Positions 15,334 to 23,796 of a stretch of 38,065 nt of DNA are shown here, piece by piece. Position 1 is the first letter of the stretch. Every line of letters begins with the position of its first letter. Where the stretch lies: positions 1 to 38,065 of the forward strand of contig JAUNNK010000010.1 of assembly GCA_030537335.1 (NCBI GenBank). The letters are read 5' to 3'. A model generated the notes under the pieces. That model was not told where the DNA came from, ran no database searches, and was given only the letters and a program-made list of their open reading frames with translations. The position numbers and the translations under genes are program-made. This DNA comes from Clostridia bacterium. GTDB lineage: Bacteria > Bacillota > Clostridia > Christensenellales > Aristaeellaceae.

Positions 15334-17127
15334 TCATTCGATCAATCCGCTGTCTCTCAACAGGATCTCGACGTCCGTTCCCTTCACCTTCTTCAGCACG
15401 ATCCTCAGAAGCTCATGCTCCATGAAGCCCAGCTTCACATCCGTGATCGGCTTCTTGTCGATGGCGTAATAGCAGGCGCGCAGCAGCTCGCGCACGTCGT
15501 ACTTGCTGCCCCAGACCTCCGGCACGCCGCGGTCCACGTTCAGCAGCGTGTAGACCGCCTCCATGCCCGTGCGCATCGAGTATTCGATGGTGAAGATGGT
15601 GTCGCGGGGTGTCTCGGTGAACTGGCCGAGGAAGGCAAAGTTTACGGAGCCGTCCGGCACCACGTGCGGGCGATCCTCGTTCCTTCTGGGCTGGAAGAAG
15701 GCGTTGATGTAGGGCATGAAGCAGGTCGTGGTGTTGCAGGCATCCGCAGCCAGCACGTCGATCCGATCCTCCGGCACGCCGATGTGGTACAGCCACTCCC
15801 GGCAGACCTCCTCGCCGGTGCACTCCCGCATGGGCTTCTGCACATAGTTGCCCGGTTTGTTGGTGTTCAGCGCGTAGAGCCAGACCAGCACCAGGTTCTT
15901 GTCCTGCGCCTTGAACTGTGGCTGGCGGTTGATCGTCCAGGAGAGATACCAGTTGTCGGTGCTGTCCTTGACGGTCACAATCCCGCCGGTGGTTACCTTT
16001 CCGGCGCGGGGATCGCGCTGGCAGATGTCCATGATGCGGCGGATGATCTCCTCGTTGGAGGTGGCAACCGTCGCGCTCATCCAGTTGGTGGCTTCGATGT
16101 CGCTGCAGAAAGCGTCGGGGTGGCCGAACTCGCCGTGGGTGGCCTGGGCGGCAATCGCCTTCCACATATCCCAGGACTCGCCGCGCCCGTTCTCCAGAGC
16201 GCTCAGGTCCGGGGCATGGGTCTGGTCGCCGTAGCAGGAGGAATCGGTGCAACAGCCGTTGGTGATGAACACCAGATCGTCCTCGATCAGGTCGATGGTC
16301 TGCTGCTGCCCGTCCCTGACATAGATGATCTGGCGCGCGATCTTCTTCTCGCCGACCGTCTCGATGACGACGTTCTTCACGTCCATGCCGTACTCGATCC
16401 GCACGCCGTGGGACTCCAGATACTTGACCAGCGGCAGAATCAGGCTCTCGTACTGGTTCAGCTTCGTGAACCGCAGCGCGCTGAAGTCCGGCAGGCCGTC
16501 GATGTGGTGGACGTAGCGGCAGAGGTAGCGCTTCATCTCCAGTGCGCTCGACCAGCGCTGGAAGGCGAACATCGTCTGCCAGTACAGCCAGAAGTTTGTG
16601 TCCCAGAAGGAGTCGGGCAACACCTCGGAGATCTTCTTACCCTCCAGTTCCTTTTCCGGAGTGATGAACAGCTTGGAGAGCGCCATGGCGGACGCCTTGT
16701 CCAGGCCGAACTTCTTGACGGTGTGCGCATCCTCGCCCTGATGGACGGTGGCGCGGCACAGCGAGTAGTTGGGGTCGTGCTTGTTCAGCCAGTAGTACTC
16801 GTCCAGAACGGATACGCCGGGCGTTTCCAGCGAGGGCACATCGCGGAACATGTCCCACATGACCTCGAAGTGGTTGTCCATTTCGCGTCCGCCACGCATG
16901 AAGAAGCCCTTCGTCACGTCCTTGCGGCCATCGCAGCTGCCGCCTGCCAGCTCCAGCTTCTCCAGCAGATGAATGTGCTCGCCCTTCATCTGGCCATCGC
17001 GCACCAGATAGAATGCGGCGGTCAGACCGGCCAGACCTGTTCCGATGATGTAGGCGGATTTCTTGTCAACACCCTCCGGCTTCTCGGGATGGGCAAAGGA
17101 TTCATAGGTACCAGCGGAATAATACAT
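15334..17127 (-). CDS. ohyA: Oleate hydratase
   Basis: 597 residues, a flavoenzyme that adds water to cis-9 double bonds of unsaturated fatty acids, giving 10-hydroxy acids; thought to detoxify host or dietary oleate at the membrane. The FAD motif GTGLAG is at residues 29-34. With the start at 17127 the catalytic residues fall at Glu 82 (RGGREMDNHFE) and Tyr 201 (MKRYLCRY), the same numbers as in the Staphylococcus aureus enzyme; NQYES follows at 224-228. The start 17127 (MYYSAGTYESF) is preferred to 17133, which lies only two bases after AGGAGG. The protein continues to about the usual length. A promoter is at 17161-17188, and the TetR gene just upstream on the same strand is the likely regulator. 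Confidence 0.95.
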   Translation of the reverse strand: MYYSAGTYESFAHPEKPEGVDKKSAYIIGTGLAGLTAAFYLVRDGQMKGEHIHLLEKLELAGGSCDGRKDVTKGFFMRGGREMDNHFEVMWDMFRDVPSLETPGVSVLDEYYWLNKHDPNYSLCRATVHQGEDAHTVKKFGLDKASAMALSKLFITPEKELEGKKISEVLPDSFWDTNFWLYWQTMFAFQRWSSALEMKRYLCRYVHHIDGLPDFSALRFTKLNQYESLILPLVKYLESHGVRIEYGMDVKNVVIETVGEKKIARQIIYVRDGQQQTIDLIEDDLVFITNGCCTDSSCYGDQTHAPDLSALENGRGESWDMWKAIAAQATHGEFGHPDAFCSDIEATNWMSATVATSNEEIIRRIMDICQRDPRAGKVTTGGIVTVKDSTDNWYLSWTINRQPQFKAQDKNLVLVWLYALNTNKPGNYVQKPMRECTGEEVCREWLYHIGVPEDRIDVLAADACNTTTCFMPYINAFFQPRRNEDRPHVVPDGSVNFAFLGQFTETPRDTIFTIEYSMRTGMEAVYTLLNVDRGVPEVWGSKYDVRELLRACYYAIDKKPITDVKLGFMEHELLRIVLKKVKGTDVEILLRDSGLIE

Positions 17128-17160
17128 CTTCATAACCTCCTGTTGTCTGGCGATGGTTTC

Positions 17161-17188
17161 ATTATAGTGAAAATCAGGAGGTTTCCAA
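17161..17188 (-). promoter_or_regulatory. Promoter of the oleate hydratase gene
   Basis: On the minus strand TTGGAA (17188-17183) and TATAAT (17166-17161) with a 16-base spacer, about 35 bases upstream of the start codon. Confidence 0.7.
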
Positions 17189-17199
17189 TCAGCAGAAAC

Positions 17200-17230
17200 G
17201 GCCCCGTGATGAAAGTTTCATCATGGGACC
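17200..17230. promoter_or_regulatory. Long palindrome between tetR and the ohyA promoter
   Basis: TGATGAAA (17207-17214), one central G, and TTTCATCA (17216-17223) form a perfect 8+1+8 palindrome. Pairing continues through CCC/GGG and GG/CC to 17200-17230. It lies just upstream of the ohyA -35 box and 40 bases after the tetR stop. It may be a TetR operator, a terminator for tetR (weak T tract), or both. Confidence 0.55.
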
Positions 17231-17271
17231 GCAGGTGTATAATCTTTTATCAAATCATGGAAAATGATGCA

Positions 17272-17826
17272 TTACAGGCGAAACCTCTGCAGGCCCTGCA
17301 CGATGTTCCCCCTGATCAGCGTCGTCAGGCGGCCGACCAGCTCCTTCGGATCCTGCTGCATGTCGTCCTTGATCCAATCCAGCATCAGCCCGACAAAAAC
17401 GTAGGAATAGATACGCGCGATGAACGCCTTGTCCGCATCCCGCACGGTCATGCCGGCTGCCTCCTCATTGATCACGTCCAGCAGCAGCTGATCCACCAGC
17501 GGCTTCAGATACCGCTCCACCTGCTCCTGATGCACGCAGCGGTACACGTTCATGATGAAGGGCTTATTCTCCCGCACGGCCTCAAAGATCTGCAGAAAGC
17601 CCTCCTGCCAGGTATCGTAGGTTCGCTTCTCCTCCAGCGCGGCCCGTGCGTCCTCCAGGCAAGCCCACTCCACCAGATCGTAGATGTCCTTGAAGTGATA
17701 GTAGAAGGTCATGCGGTTGATGCCGCAGTCCTGGGCAATATCATTGATTGTGATCTTCGTCAGGGGCTTCTTCAGCAGCAGATTCTTCAACGACTGCTCC
17801 AAGGCCCGCTTCGTAACCTGAGACAT
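17272..17826 (-). CDS. TetR-family regulator, probable regulator of oleate hydratase
   Basis: 184 residues. The N-terminal TetR helix-turn-helix (about 8-50) is clear: KKPLTKITINDIAQDCGINRMTFYYHFKDIYDLVEW. The C-terminal half resembles the DhaS-like TetR C-terminal domain of Firmicutes (NKPFIMNVYR..., IYSYVFVGLMLDWIKDDM). GAGGAGGGA lies upstream of the ATG at 17826. The gene reads towards ohyA on the same strand with its own upstream AT-rich promoter region. Genomic pairing of a TetR regulator with oleate hydratase suggests sensing of fatty acids; that is inference. Confidence 0.88.
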   Translation of the reverse strand: MSQVTKRALEQSLKNLLLKKPLTKITINDIAQDCGINRMTFYYHFKDIYDLVEWACLEDARAALEEKRTYDTWQEGFLQIFEAVRENKPFIMNVYRCVHQEQVERYLKPLVDQLLLDVINEEAAGMTVRDADKAFIARIYSYVFVGLMLDWIKDDMQQDPKELVGRLTTLIRGNIVQGLQRFRL

Positions 17827-17934
17827 TTTCGCATTCCCTCCTCATGAACCGCAGTTTATATATTATGCAGGTTACGGCCCGCCTTCGCAACCGAAACACG
17901 TTTCCTCTTTTATTCCTCTACATGCACACACTGC

Positions 17935-18747
17935 TCAGCCTTTTTCTGCAGCAAGGTTTGCCCGATACTGTGCGGGTGTGATTCCAGTGTGCGCCTTGAA
18001 CACCTCTCTGAAATAGGAAGTGGATGAAAAGCCGGTGATTAGCGCGATTTCGTCCAGCGTCATATCGCTGTGACGGATTTTTGAAGCGGCCTTTTCAATT
18101 CTGATCTCATTGATATACTGCGTTGGGGTCATTCCAAGTGTCTTTTTGAACAAATGATAGACGTGCGATGCGCTGACATGGCAGCGGTCTGCAAGATCCT
18201 GTATGGAAAAGGCATTCATATAGTTCTCATCAATATAGGCAATGGCGTCGGCGACAATTGCGTTGTAGCCGACCTGCGGCTGCTGTTCCATGTGCTTTGC
18301 CGCTTCTGCGTAGAACTGAAAATACAGGGCCAGCGCTTCGAGCCGGTCAATCCTGTCTCCGGTGGAGAACAGCCTGTAGATCTCTTCAAAGATCCGGCCC
18401 GTCTGGGGCGTTGACAGCTCCTTGACAACCTGGATCGGATAGTAAAGCCCGGAGGTATCGCGGCTGAGCTTGTTTGGGGACATGTGGATGCAGTATTGTT
18501 CAATCTCGGGGTTGCCCGTCCACATGGAGCGATAGCGAACGCCATCGGGAATGTAGATCAGCGAACCCTGCGGCGCTTCAATTGTCTTGCCCAATGAGCA
18601 CAGGAGTGTGGAGCCCTTCAGAATGTAGCCAAAGCTGGAATTGACCTTGCCTGCGGTGGCGTCAAACACATGTGTATTCTTCTGGTGCGCATGCTCCACG
18701 CAGATTTCAACCATGCACATTGTCTTTGAGTACCGTTGACTGATCAT
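17935..18747 (-). CDS. AraC-family transcriptional regulator
   Basis: 270 residues: an N-terminal cupin-like ligand domain (about 1-140; LIYIPDGVRYRSMW) and a C-terminal AraC DNA-binding domain (about 165-265). The DNA-binding half has FSIQDLADRCHVSASHVYHLFKKTLGMTPTQYINEIRIEKA and LDEIALITGFSSTSYFREVFKAHTGITPAQYR, i.e. two complete helix-turn-helix units. The ATG at 18747 has GGAGG five bases upstream. It diverges from the seven-gene operon at 18878. That operon has a perfect -10 but a poor -35, as expected of an activator-dependent promoter, so this protein is the likely activator responding to the imported compound. Confidence 0.9.
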   Translation of the reverse strand: MISQRYSKTMCMVEICVEHAHQKNTHVFDATAGKVNSSFGYILKGSTLLCSLGKTIEAPQGSLIYIPDGVRYRSMWTGNPEIEQYCIHMSPNKLSRDTSGLYYPIQVVKELSTPQTGRIFEEIYRLFSTGDRIDRLEALALYFQFYAEAAKHMEQQPQVGYNAIVADAIAYIDENYMNAFSIQDLADRCHVSASHVYHLFKKTLGMTPTQYINEIRIEKAASKIRHSDMTLDEIALITGFSSTSYFREVFKAHTGITPAQYRANLAAEKG

Positions 18748-18785
18748 ATGCCCTCCGAAAAAGCAGAATTGTTATCCTTATCAGC

Positions 18786-18814
18786 ATTATAGCATATTCC
18801 GCCCGTTAAAAGTA
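18786..18814 (-). promoter_or_regulatory. Promoter of the AraC gene
   Basis: On the minus strand TATAAT at 18791-18786; 17 bases upstream the -35 position reads TACTTT (18814-18809), a weak match. It overlaps the rightward promoter back to back, so the two are probably controlled together. Confidence 0.5.
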
Positions 18815-18825
18815 GATGGTATAAT
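18797..18825 (+). promoter_or_regulatory. Activator-dependent-looking promoter of the second TRAP operon
   Basis: Perfect TATAAT (18820-18825); at the 17-base spacing the -35 reads TTCCGC (18797-18802), far from consensus. The missing -35 fits dependence on the divergent AraC regulator. Confidence 0.6.
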
Positions 18826-18846
18826 ATGAATAAATAATTCCATATT
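18823..18846. promoter_or_regulatory. Inverted repeat over the transcription start of the 18878 operon
   Basis: AATATG (18823-18828) and CATATT (18841-18846), with an AT-rich 12-base middle. It sits at and just after the expected start site, where a repressor rather than an activator would usually bind. Confidence 0.4.
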
Positions 18847-18877
18847 CGTAAAATTACAGGAAGGGGATGTGTCGTAT

Positions 18878-19870
18878 ATGCATGCAATATTAAATGGAAA
18901 AGACGAGAATCTGCTTTGGACCGAGGTCAAGAAGCCCGAAATTGGCGAGAATGCCGTTCTTTTGCAGGTCTATGCTGCCGGCGTGAATCGTGCAGATTTG
19001 TTACAGCGCGCAGGCCAGTATCCCCCGCCGCCCGGATGGCCGGACTGGTTTGGTCTGGAAGCTGCCGGCGTCATCGAGGCAGTGGGTGCGAAGGTTGCAG
19101 CGGACGGCAAGTGGCACGTGGGCGACAGGGTCTGCGCATTGCTCGGCAGCGGCGGCTATGCGGAATACGTTTCCATTCCTGAAGAGTTGCTGATGCCCAT
19201 CCCGAAGGGCTTGACGATGGTCGAAGCAGCGGGGCTTCCCGAGGTCTACGGCGCAGCCTACCTCTTCCTGTGCATGGAAGGCAAGCTGAAGGAGGGCGAC
19301 ACGCTGCTGGTTCAGGCTGGAGCAAGCGGACTGGCCAGCGTGATGATCCCCATGGCGAAGGCGCTGGGAGCGCGCGTGATCACGACTGTGATGAACGATG
19401 AGCTCGAGGCAAAGATCGCGCACCTGCCTGCGGACATCGTTGTGAACACCTCGAAGCAGTCGCTGGCGGAGGTCATGAAGGCGGAGTTGGAAGCCGGTCG
19501 CGGCGTGGACGTCTGCGTGGATTGTCTGGGCGGTGCAATGGTTGGCGAATGCCTGCCATACATGAGTTTTGACGGACGCTGGATCATGATTGCAACCCTG
19601 GCGGATGATTTCACCAACGTCAACATGCGCTCCATGTACGCGCGCAGAACACGCCTGATCGGTACGAATCTGCGTTCGCGCACACCTGCGCAAAAGAAGC
19701 AGCTTCTGACGGAAATGACGGAAATGCTCTGGCCCAAGGTGGAAAGTGGTCTGGTCCGGCCGACCATCTTCGCGGTGTTCCCCATCGAACAGGCCGAAGC
19801 AGCACATGAACTGATGCGCACCGGCAAGAGTGCCGGCAAGATGGTATTGGTTGTAAAGGAGGATGTATGA
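18878..19870 (+). CDS. Zinc-independent MDR oxidoreductase (quinone-oxidoreductase-like)
   Basis: 330 residues. Medium-chain dehydrogenase/reductase of the quinone oxidoreductase type, which reduces quinones or activated C=C/C=O bonds with NAD(P)H and has no catalytic zinc. Evidence: MHAILNG start matching the family MKAI, AAGVNRADLLQRAGQYPPPPG, GLEAAGVIEAVG and GDRVCALLGSGGYAEYV. The cofactor region LLVQAGASGLASVMIPMAKALGARVITT (AGASGLAS) and CVDCLGGAMVGE follow. The ATG at 18878 aligns with the family start; a GTG at 18869 is also in frame but only 4 bases from AGGAAGG. It is the first gene of the operon and overlaps the TRAP small subunit by ATGA. Confidence 0.88.
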   Translation: MHAILNGKDENLLWTEVKKPEIGENAVLLQVYAAGVNRADLLQRAGQYPPPPGWPDWFGLEAAGVIEAVGAKVAADGKWHVGDRVCALLGSGGYAEYVSIPEELLMPIPKGLTMVEAAGLPEVYGAAYLFLCMEGKLKEGDTLLVQAGASGLASVMIPMAKALGARVITTVMNDELEAKIAHLPADIVVNTSKQSLAEVMKAELEAGRGVDVCVDCLGGAMVGECLPYMSFDGRWIMIATLADDFTNVNMRSMYARRTRLIGTNLRSRTPAQKKQLLTEMTEMLWPKVESGLVRPTIFAVFPIEQAEAAHELMRTGKSAGKMVLVVKEDV

Positions 19871-20358
19871 GAAAGGTAGTCGATGGTCTTATGAAGGTCA
19901 TTCAGAGGATCATGGGCGCGCTGCTGGCCTGTGCGGTACTGCTGGTGCTTGTGCAGGTGTTCTTCCGCTATCTCCTGAAAGCCCCCTTGGGATGGACGGA
20001 TCAGCTCTGCCGCTTCCTGTTTGTCTGGATTGTCTTTCTGGGTTTGCCCGTGCTGTTCCATAAGAAGGCCGCCACTGCATTTGATCTGCTCAGCAGCCAC
20101 CTGAAGGGACGTCCGCACGAGATTTTGCAAATGGTGATCTGTCTGCTGACCGCAGTTTTTGCAATTGCATTCTTCATCTTCAGCTGGCAGTTCATGATGA
20201 AGAAGGGGCATCAGATGATCCCCGCCTTCCGGGTGATTCCCTACTACGCAGTGTATGCATCCATGCCCCTGAGCGCGGTGCTGCTGTTCGTGGAAGAGGT
20301 GCTTCAGTTCTCTGAGGCGCTGGTCAATACCTTTAAGGGAAAGGAGGAGAAGGCCTGA
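19867..20358 (+). CDS. TRAP transporter small membrane subunit, DctQ-type (second system)
   Basis: 163 residues with four predicted membrane helices. Conserved features are FRYLLKAPLGWTDQLCRFLFVWIVFLGLP (compare WRWILNNPIVWSEEL in the first system) and AFRVIPYYAVYASMPLSAVLLF. The start at 19867 overlaps the stop of the preceding gene (ATGA) and follows AAAGGAGGATGT. It overlaps the DctM start by one base (TGATG). It belongs to a second complete DctQMP set that is distinct from the one at 12433-15248. Confidence 0.88.
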   Translation: MRKVVDGLMKVIQRIMGALLACAVLLVLVQVFFRYLLKAPLGWTDQLCRFLFVWIVFLGLPVLFHKKAATAFDLLSSHLKGRPHEILQMVICLLTAVFAIAFFIFSWQFMMKKGHQMIPAFRVIPYYAVYASMPLSAVLLFVEEVLQFSEALVNTFKGKEEKA

Positions 20359-21625
20359 TGGTACTGATTTGCTGCATCCTGTTCTTCCTGCTCCTGTTCT
20401 GCTCCGTACCGATCTTCATTGCGCTGGGCGTTCCCTGCGCGATGTGGTTCGTGGATTCCGGAACGTCCTTCGTCACCTTCGCGCAGAAATTCTTCAACAG
20501 CTGCGACAGCTTTGCCATGCTGGCGATCCCGTTCTTCATGCTTGCGGGCAACATCATGGAAAAGACGGACATTACGCAGTCGCTGCTGGATCTGGCGAAT
20601 GCTGCGGTCGGTTGGATTCGTGGCGGCATTGCGCACACGGTTGAGCTGGCCGGCATCCTGCTGGCAGGTCTTTCGGGCTCCTCCAATGCCGACACACCTC
20701 CGCTCTGGCGGTGCTGACGCTGGATCCGCTGCGCAAGAGCGGCTACAGCGACGGCTGGGCGAACGCCATCGTCGTTTCTGCTGGCTCCATCGGCCCCATC
20801 ATTCCGCCGAGCATCTCCATGATCGTCTTTGCGAATGCGGTCGGCCTGAACGTTGGTGATCTGTTCATGTCCGGCGTGCTGCCCGGAATCCTGATCGGCG
20901 TGGGTTACATGATCGTGTGCTACATCTACGCCAAGCGTCACAATGTAAAGCGCGAACCGTTCAAGGGCCTGCGCCACCTTGCCAGGACTTTCCTCAAGGC
21001 CTTCTGGGCGCTGCTGATGCCGATCATTATCATCGGCGGCATCCTCTCCGGCATCTTCACCGCCACGGAATCCGGCGTCATCGCCGTTGTGTACGGCGTG
21101 ATCTACGGCTTCATCCGAAGAAAGCTCAACGCGAAGGTGCTGGGCGAGTGCGTGGTCAACGCCGCCCAGGCCTCCGTTGGACCCGTGACGCTGGTTGCGG
21201 TTTCCTCCGTGTTCAGCTACATGCTGGCGCGCGCGGGCGTTGTCGCCGCAATCGGCGATTTTGCCCAGAACAGCATCGCCACCCCGGCACTGTTCATGAT
21301 CTTCAACATTCTGGTGTGCTTCATCGCAGGCTGCTTCGTGGACGCGACGGCGACGATGCTTCTGCTCGGCCCGATTATGCTTCCGATTGCAACCTCCATG
21401 GGCATCAATCCCCTGCATTTCGCCTGTGTATTCGTTCTGTCGAACATCATGGGCGGCATGACCCCGCCGGTCGGCACGCAGCTCTTCGTGATCACCGCGA
21501 TCTCCAAGACGCTGATCACGAAAATCATCAAGCCCATGCTGTGCTTCATCCTGGTGTACGTGCTTGCGCTGATCATCATCACGCTCGTCCCAGCTTTGGC
21601 AACCTGGATTCCTTCGTTTGCGTAA
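20358..21625 (+). pseudogene. TRAP transporter large subunit, DctM-type, frameshifted
   Basis: Two overlapping frames rebuild a normal DctM of about 422 residues. The first (20358-20717) gives FAMLAIPFFMLAGNIMEK and ends GLSGSSNADTPPLWRC-stop. The second carries on as ALAVLTLDPLRKSGYSDGWANAIVVSAGSIGPIIPPSISMI and runs to 21625 with FTATESGVIAVVYG and MGGMTPPVGTQLFV. One base is missing near 20697-20703, in GACACACCTCCGC, where GSSNAD should lead to a small-residue stretch. Everything else, including codon coupling on both sides, is intact. This is a very recent mutation, a sequencing error, or less likely a recoding site; I see no slippery heptamer. If real, the second TRAP system is dead. 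Confidence 0.85.
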
Positions 21626-21627
21626 TA

Positions 21628-21643
21628 AACCGCTCAAGCGGTT
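21628..21643 (+). other. Short intercistronic palindrome
   Basis: AACCGCTCAAGCGGTT between the DctM stop and the DctP ribosome binding site. Such a hairpin could stabilise or uncouple the binding-protein message so that it is made in excess. Confidence 0.4.
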
Positions 21644-21661
21644 AAGAAAAGGAGAATCATC

Positions 21662-22684
21662 ATGAAGAAAGTCCTCGTTCTGATCCTCGTCGCACTGATG
21701 TGCATGCAGTGCGCAGCCCTTGCAGAGTCGGAGCAGACCTACGATCTGAGCAGCTGCGAACCGCTGAAGATCACCCTGCCCCTGCCCAACGGCATCACCG
21801 CCATCGATACCGTCTACACCGAGCAGTGGATGGAAATGATCACCGAGCGCTCCAACGGCCTGATTACCTTCGACTATTCCAACTCCGCCGCCCTCGGCTC
21901 CGCACTGGAGCTGATGGAGGGTGTTGACATGGGCGACTACGACATGTCCGTAATCGACCTGGCCAACTTCGACGCCTATGTTCCGCAGGTCGACGTGCTG
22001 TGCCTGCCCTACATCATCAAGGACTGGGACAATGCCCGCGCGGTCTACATGGGTGAGCCCAACGCGTGGATCACCGGCCTGATCAGCGAGAACATGGACA
22101 TCACCGTTCTGGGTACCATCGGCATGGGCTTCCGCAGCGTCATCTCCAAGGATCCGCTGACCTGCATCGCCGATTGCAAGAACTACCTCATCAGAACGCC
22201 TGATCTGGAGCTGTACATCGACGCGCTTGGCTCTCTGGGCTTCTCCTGCACCTCCATGTCCTTCTCCGAGACCTATTCGGCCATCGAAGCCGGCGTCATC
22301 AACGGCATGGAGACCACGCTGAATGTGCTCTATGACAACGGCTACTATGACGTTGCCAAGTACATCCTGCAGACCCGCCACTTCTTCGCCTGCTCAGAGG
22401 TCATCGTGAACACCTCCTTCTGGGAGGAACTGCCGGAGGTCTATCGCAGCATCATCGCCGATTCCTTCAAGGAAATCGAGGCAGCTGCATGGGATTATGC
22501 GCAAACCACCGAGGAGAGCATGGTGCCCAAGTTCGAGGAGAAGGGCGTCACGGTCTACGAGTTCTCCGACGAGGATCACGTCGAGATCCTGAACATCTTC
22601 TCGGACTACTGGCGCGAGAAGGCCGTCAAGATGGGCGAAGGCGCCGACGAGATGATCGAGACCCTGATTGCTATGCAGCAGTAA
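21662..22684 (+). CDS. TRAP transporter solute-binding protein, DctP-type (second system)
   Basis: 340 residues with a type I signal peptide (MKKVLVLILVALMCM... cleaved after AALA at about 21) and no lipobox. DctP family features are ITLPLPNGITAIDTVYTEQWMEMI, a region around GFRSVISKDPLTCIADCKNYLIRTPDLELY, which holds the expected arginine in YLIRTP, and AIEAGVINGMETTLNVLY. The ATG follows AAAAGGAGAA. It would deliver its ligand to the DctQM pair directly upstream. Sequence is clearly different from the DctP at 14301, so a different substrate is expected. Confidence 0.9.
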   Translation: MKKVLVLILVALMCMQCAALAESEQTYDLSSCEPLKITLPLPNGITAIDTVYTEQWMEMITERSNGLITFDYSNSAALGSALELMEGVDMGDYDMSVIDLANFDAYVPQVDVLCLPYIIKDWDNARAVYMGEPNAWITGLISENMDITVLGTIGMGFRSVISKDPLTCIADCKNYLIRTPDLELYIDALGSLGFSCTSMSFSETYSAIEAGVINGMETTLNVLYDNGYYDVAKYILQTRHFFACSEVIVNTSFWEELPEVYRSIIADSFKEIEAAAWDYAQTTEESMVPKFEEKGVTVYEFSDEDHVEILNIFSDYWREKAVKMGEGADEMIETLIAMQQ

Positions 22685-22752
22685 TCAAATCGCAGGGCTG
22701 GCGGGGGCAGGGTATGAACGCTCTGCCCCCGTCTGCCAATTGGGAGGAAGAA

Positions 22753-23781
22753 ATGTTGACAGGAAAGCAGATTGTATTTACTGCAGTGAATACGGCGGAA
22801 GTGCTGGATGTGGAGATTGGCGCACCGGAAGCGCATCAGGTCATCGTAAAAATGGCATATACCACGATCAGTCAGGGCACGGAGCGCGCAAACATCACCG
22901 GAAATCTGGATGTACACGCCTTCATGCCTCGTCCGAGCGAGACGCCCATCTTTCCGCGCTACGGCGGCTACAGCGACGCAGGTACGGTGGTCGCCATTGG
23001 AGAAGCCGTCACCAACTTCAAACCGGGCGACCGGGTTGCAGGCTGGTGGGGGTCGCACAAGAGCTACTGTGAATTCCCGGACAGCAACCTGATCAAGCTG
23101 GATGACGAAATTCCCTTCAACGCCGCGTCCGTTGCGCACATCGCATGCTTCCCGATGGGCGCCATACGCAAGGTTCGTCTGGAGGTTGGCGAGGCGGCAG
23201 TCGTCATGGGTCTGGGGATACTGGGCGTGCTGGCGGTAAAGGAGCTGCGCGCGGCAGGCGCGGTTCCCATCATTGCGGTGGACCCTGTGGAAAGCAGGCG
23301 CGCATTTGCCCTGAAGCAGGGTGCGGATGTTGCCCTCGATCCCAACGATGCGGATTTCGTTGAACAGGTGAAGGCACTGACTGGAGGAGGCGCGCAGGTC
23401 GCCATCGAAGTGACAGGCATCGGTAAGGCCCTCGATCAGGTGCTGGACGTGATGCGTCCGCGCGGCAGGGTTGCGCTTCTGGGCTGCACGCGCAACAAGG
23501 ATTTCACGATTGATTATTATCGGAAGGTGCATGCGCCGGGTGTGACGCTGATTGGCGCGCACACCGCTGCCCGCCCTGAAACGGATTCCTATCCGGGCTT
23601 CTGGACGGTGCGAGATGAGATGGACGCCATTCTGAAGCTGCAGAAGGGCGGCCGGCTCGATCTGCAGAGCATTATCTCCGAGGTGCATTCACCCCTTGAA
23701 GCGCCGGAGGTCTATCGCCGCATGCTCACGGAGCGCGAATTCCCCATTGGCGTACAGTTCGACTGGTCGATGCTTGAATAG
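22753..23781 (+). CDS. MDR-family (alcohol-dehydrogenase-like) oxidoreductase without catalytic zinc ligands
   Basis: 342 residues. The N-terminal GroES-like part has TTISQGTERANITG and GYSDAGTVVAIGEAVTNFKPGDRVAGWWGSHKSY. The Cys and Glu/His zinc ligands of classical alcohol and sorbitol dehydrogenases are not seen there. The cofactor domain shows AAVVMGLGILGVLAVKELRAAGA (GLGILG) and IIAVDPVESRRAFALKQGAD, with the Asp after the second strand favouring NAD. The family includes Zn-binding-like bi-domain oxidoreductases found with Gfo/Idh/MocA proteins, and one follows 16 bases later. GGAGGAAGAA precedes the ATG. It probably oxidises or reduces a hydroxyl of the imported compound. Confidence 0.85.
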   Translation: MLTGKQIVFTAVNTAEVLDVEIGAPEAHQVIVKMAYTTISQGTERANITGNLDVHAFMPRPSETPIFPRYGGYSDAGTVVAIGEAVTNFKPGDRVAGWWGSHKSYCEFPDSNLIKLDDEIPFNAASVAHIACFPMGAIRKVRLEVGEAAVVMGLGILGVLAVKELRAAGAVPIIAVDPVESRRAFALKQGADVALDPNDADFVEQVKALTGGGAQVAIEVTGIGKALDQVLDVMRPRGRVALLGCTRNKDFTIDYYRKVHAPGVTLIGAHTAARPETDSYPGFWTVRDEMDAILKLQKGGRLDLQSIISEVHSPLEAPEVYRRMLTEREFPIGVQFDWSMLE

Positions 23782-23796
23782 ATTGTAGGTGATGAT

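Noticed and set aside
15415-17847. 810-codon plus-strand ORF
   Set aside because: It is antisense to oleate hydratase and tetR, has low-complexity composition (Leu, Val, His, Gln rich) and no family resemblance; the opposite strand has clear catalytic motifs. A GC-driven shadow.
18752-18776. GGATAACAATT-like half site of the lac operator on the minus strand in the AraC leader
   Set aside because: Only half of the palindrome is present and no LacI-family gene is nearby; judged coincidence.
20333-22381. 682-codon minus-strand ORF
   Set aside because: Antisense to the second TRAP system, His/Asp/Glu-rich nonsense; opposite strand is recognisable.
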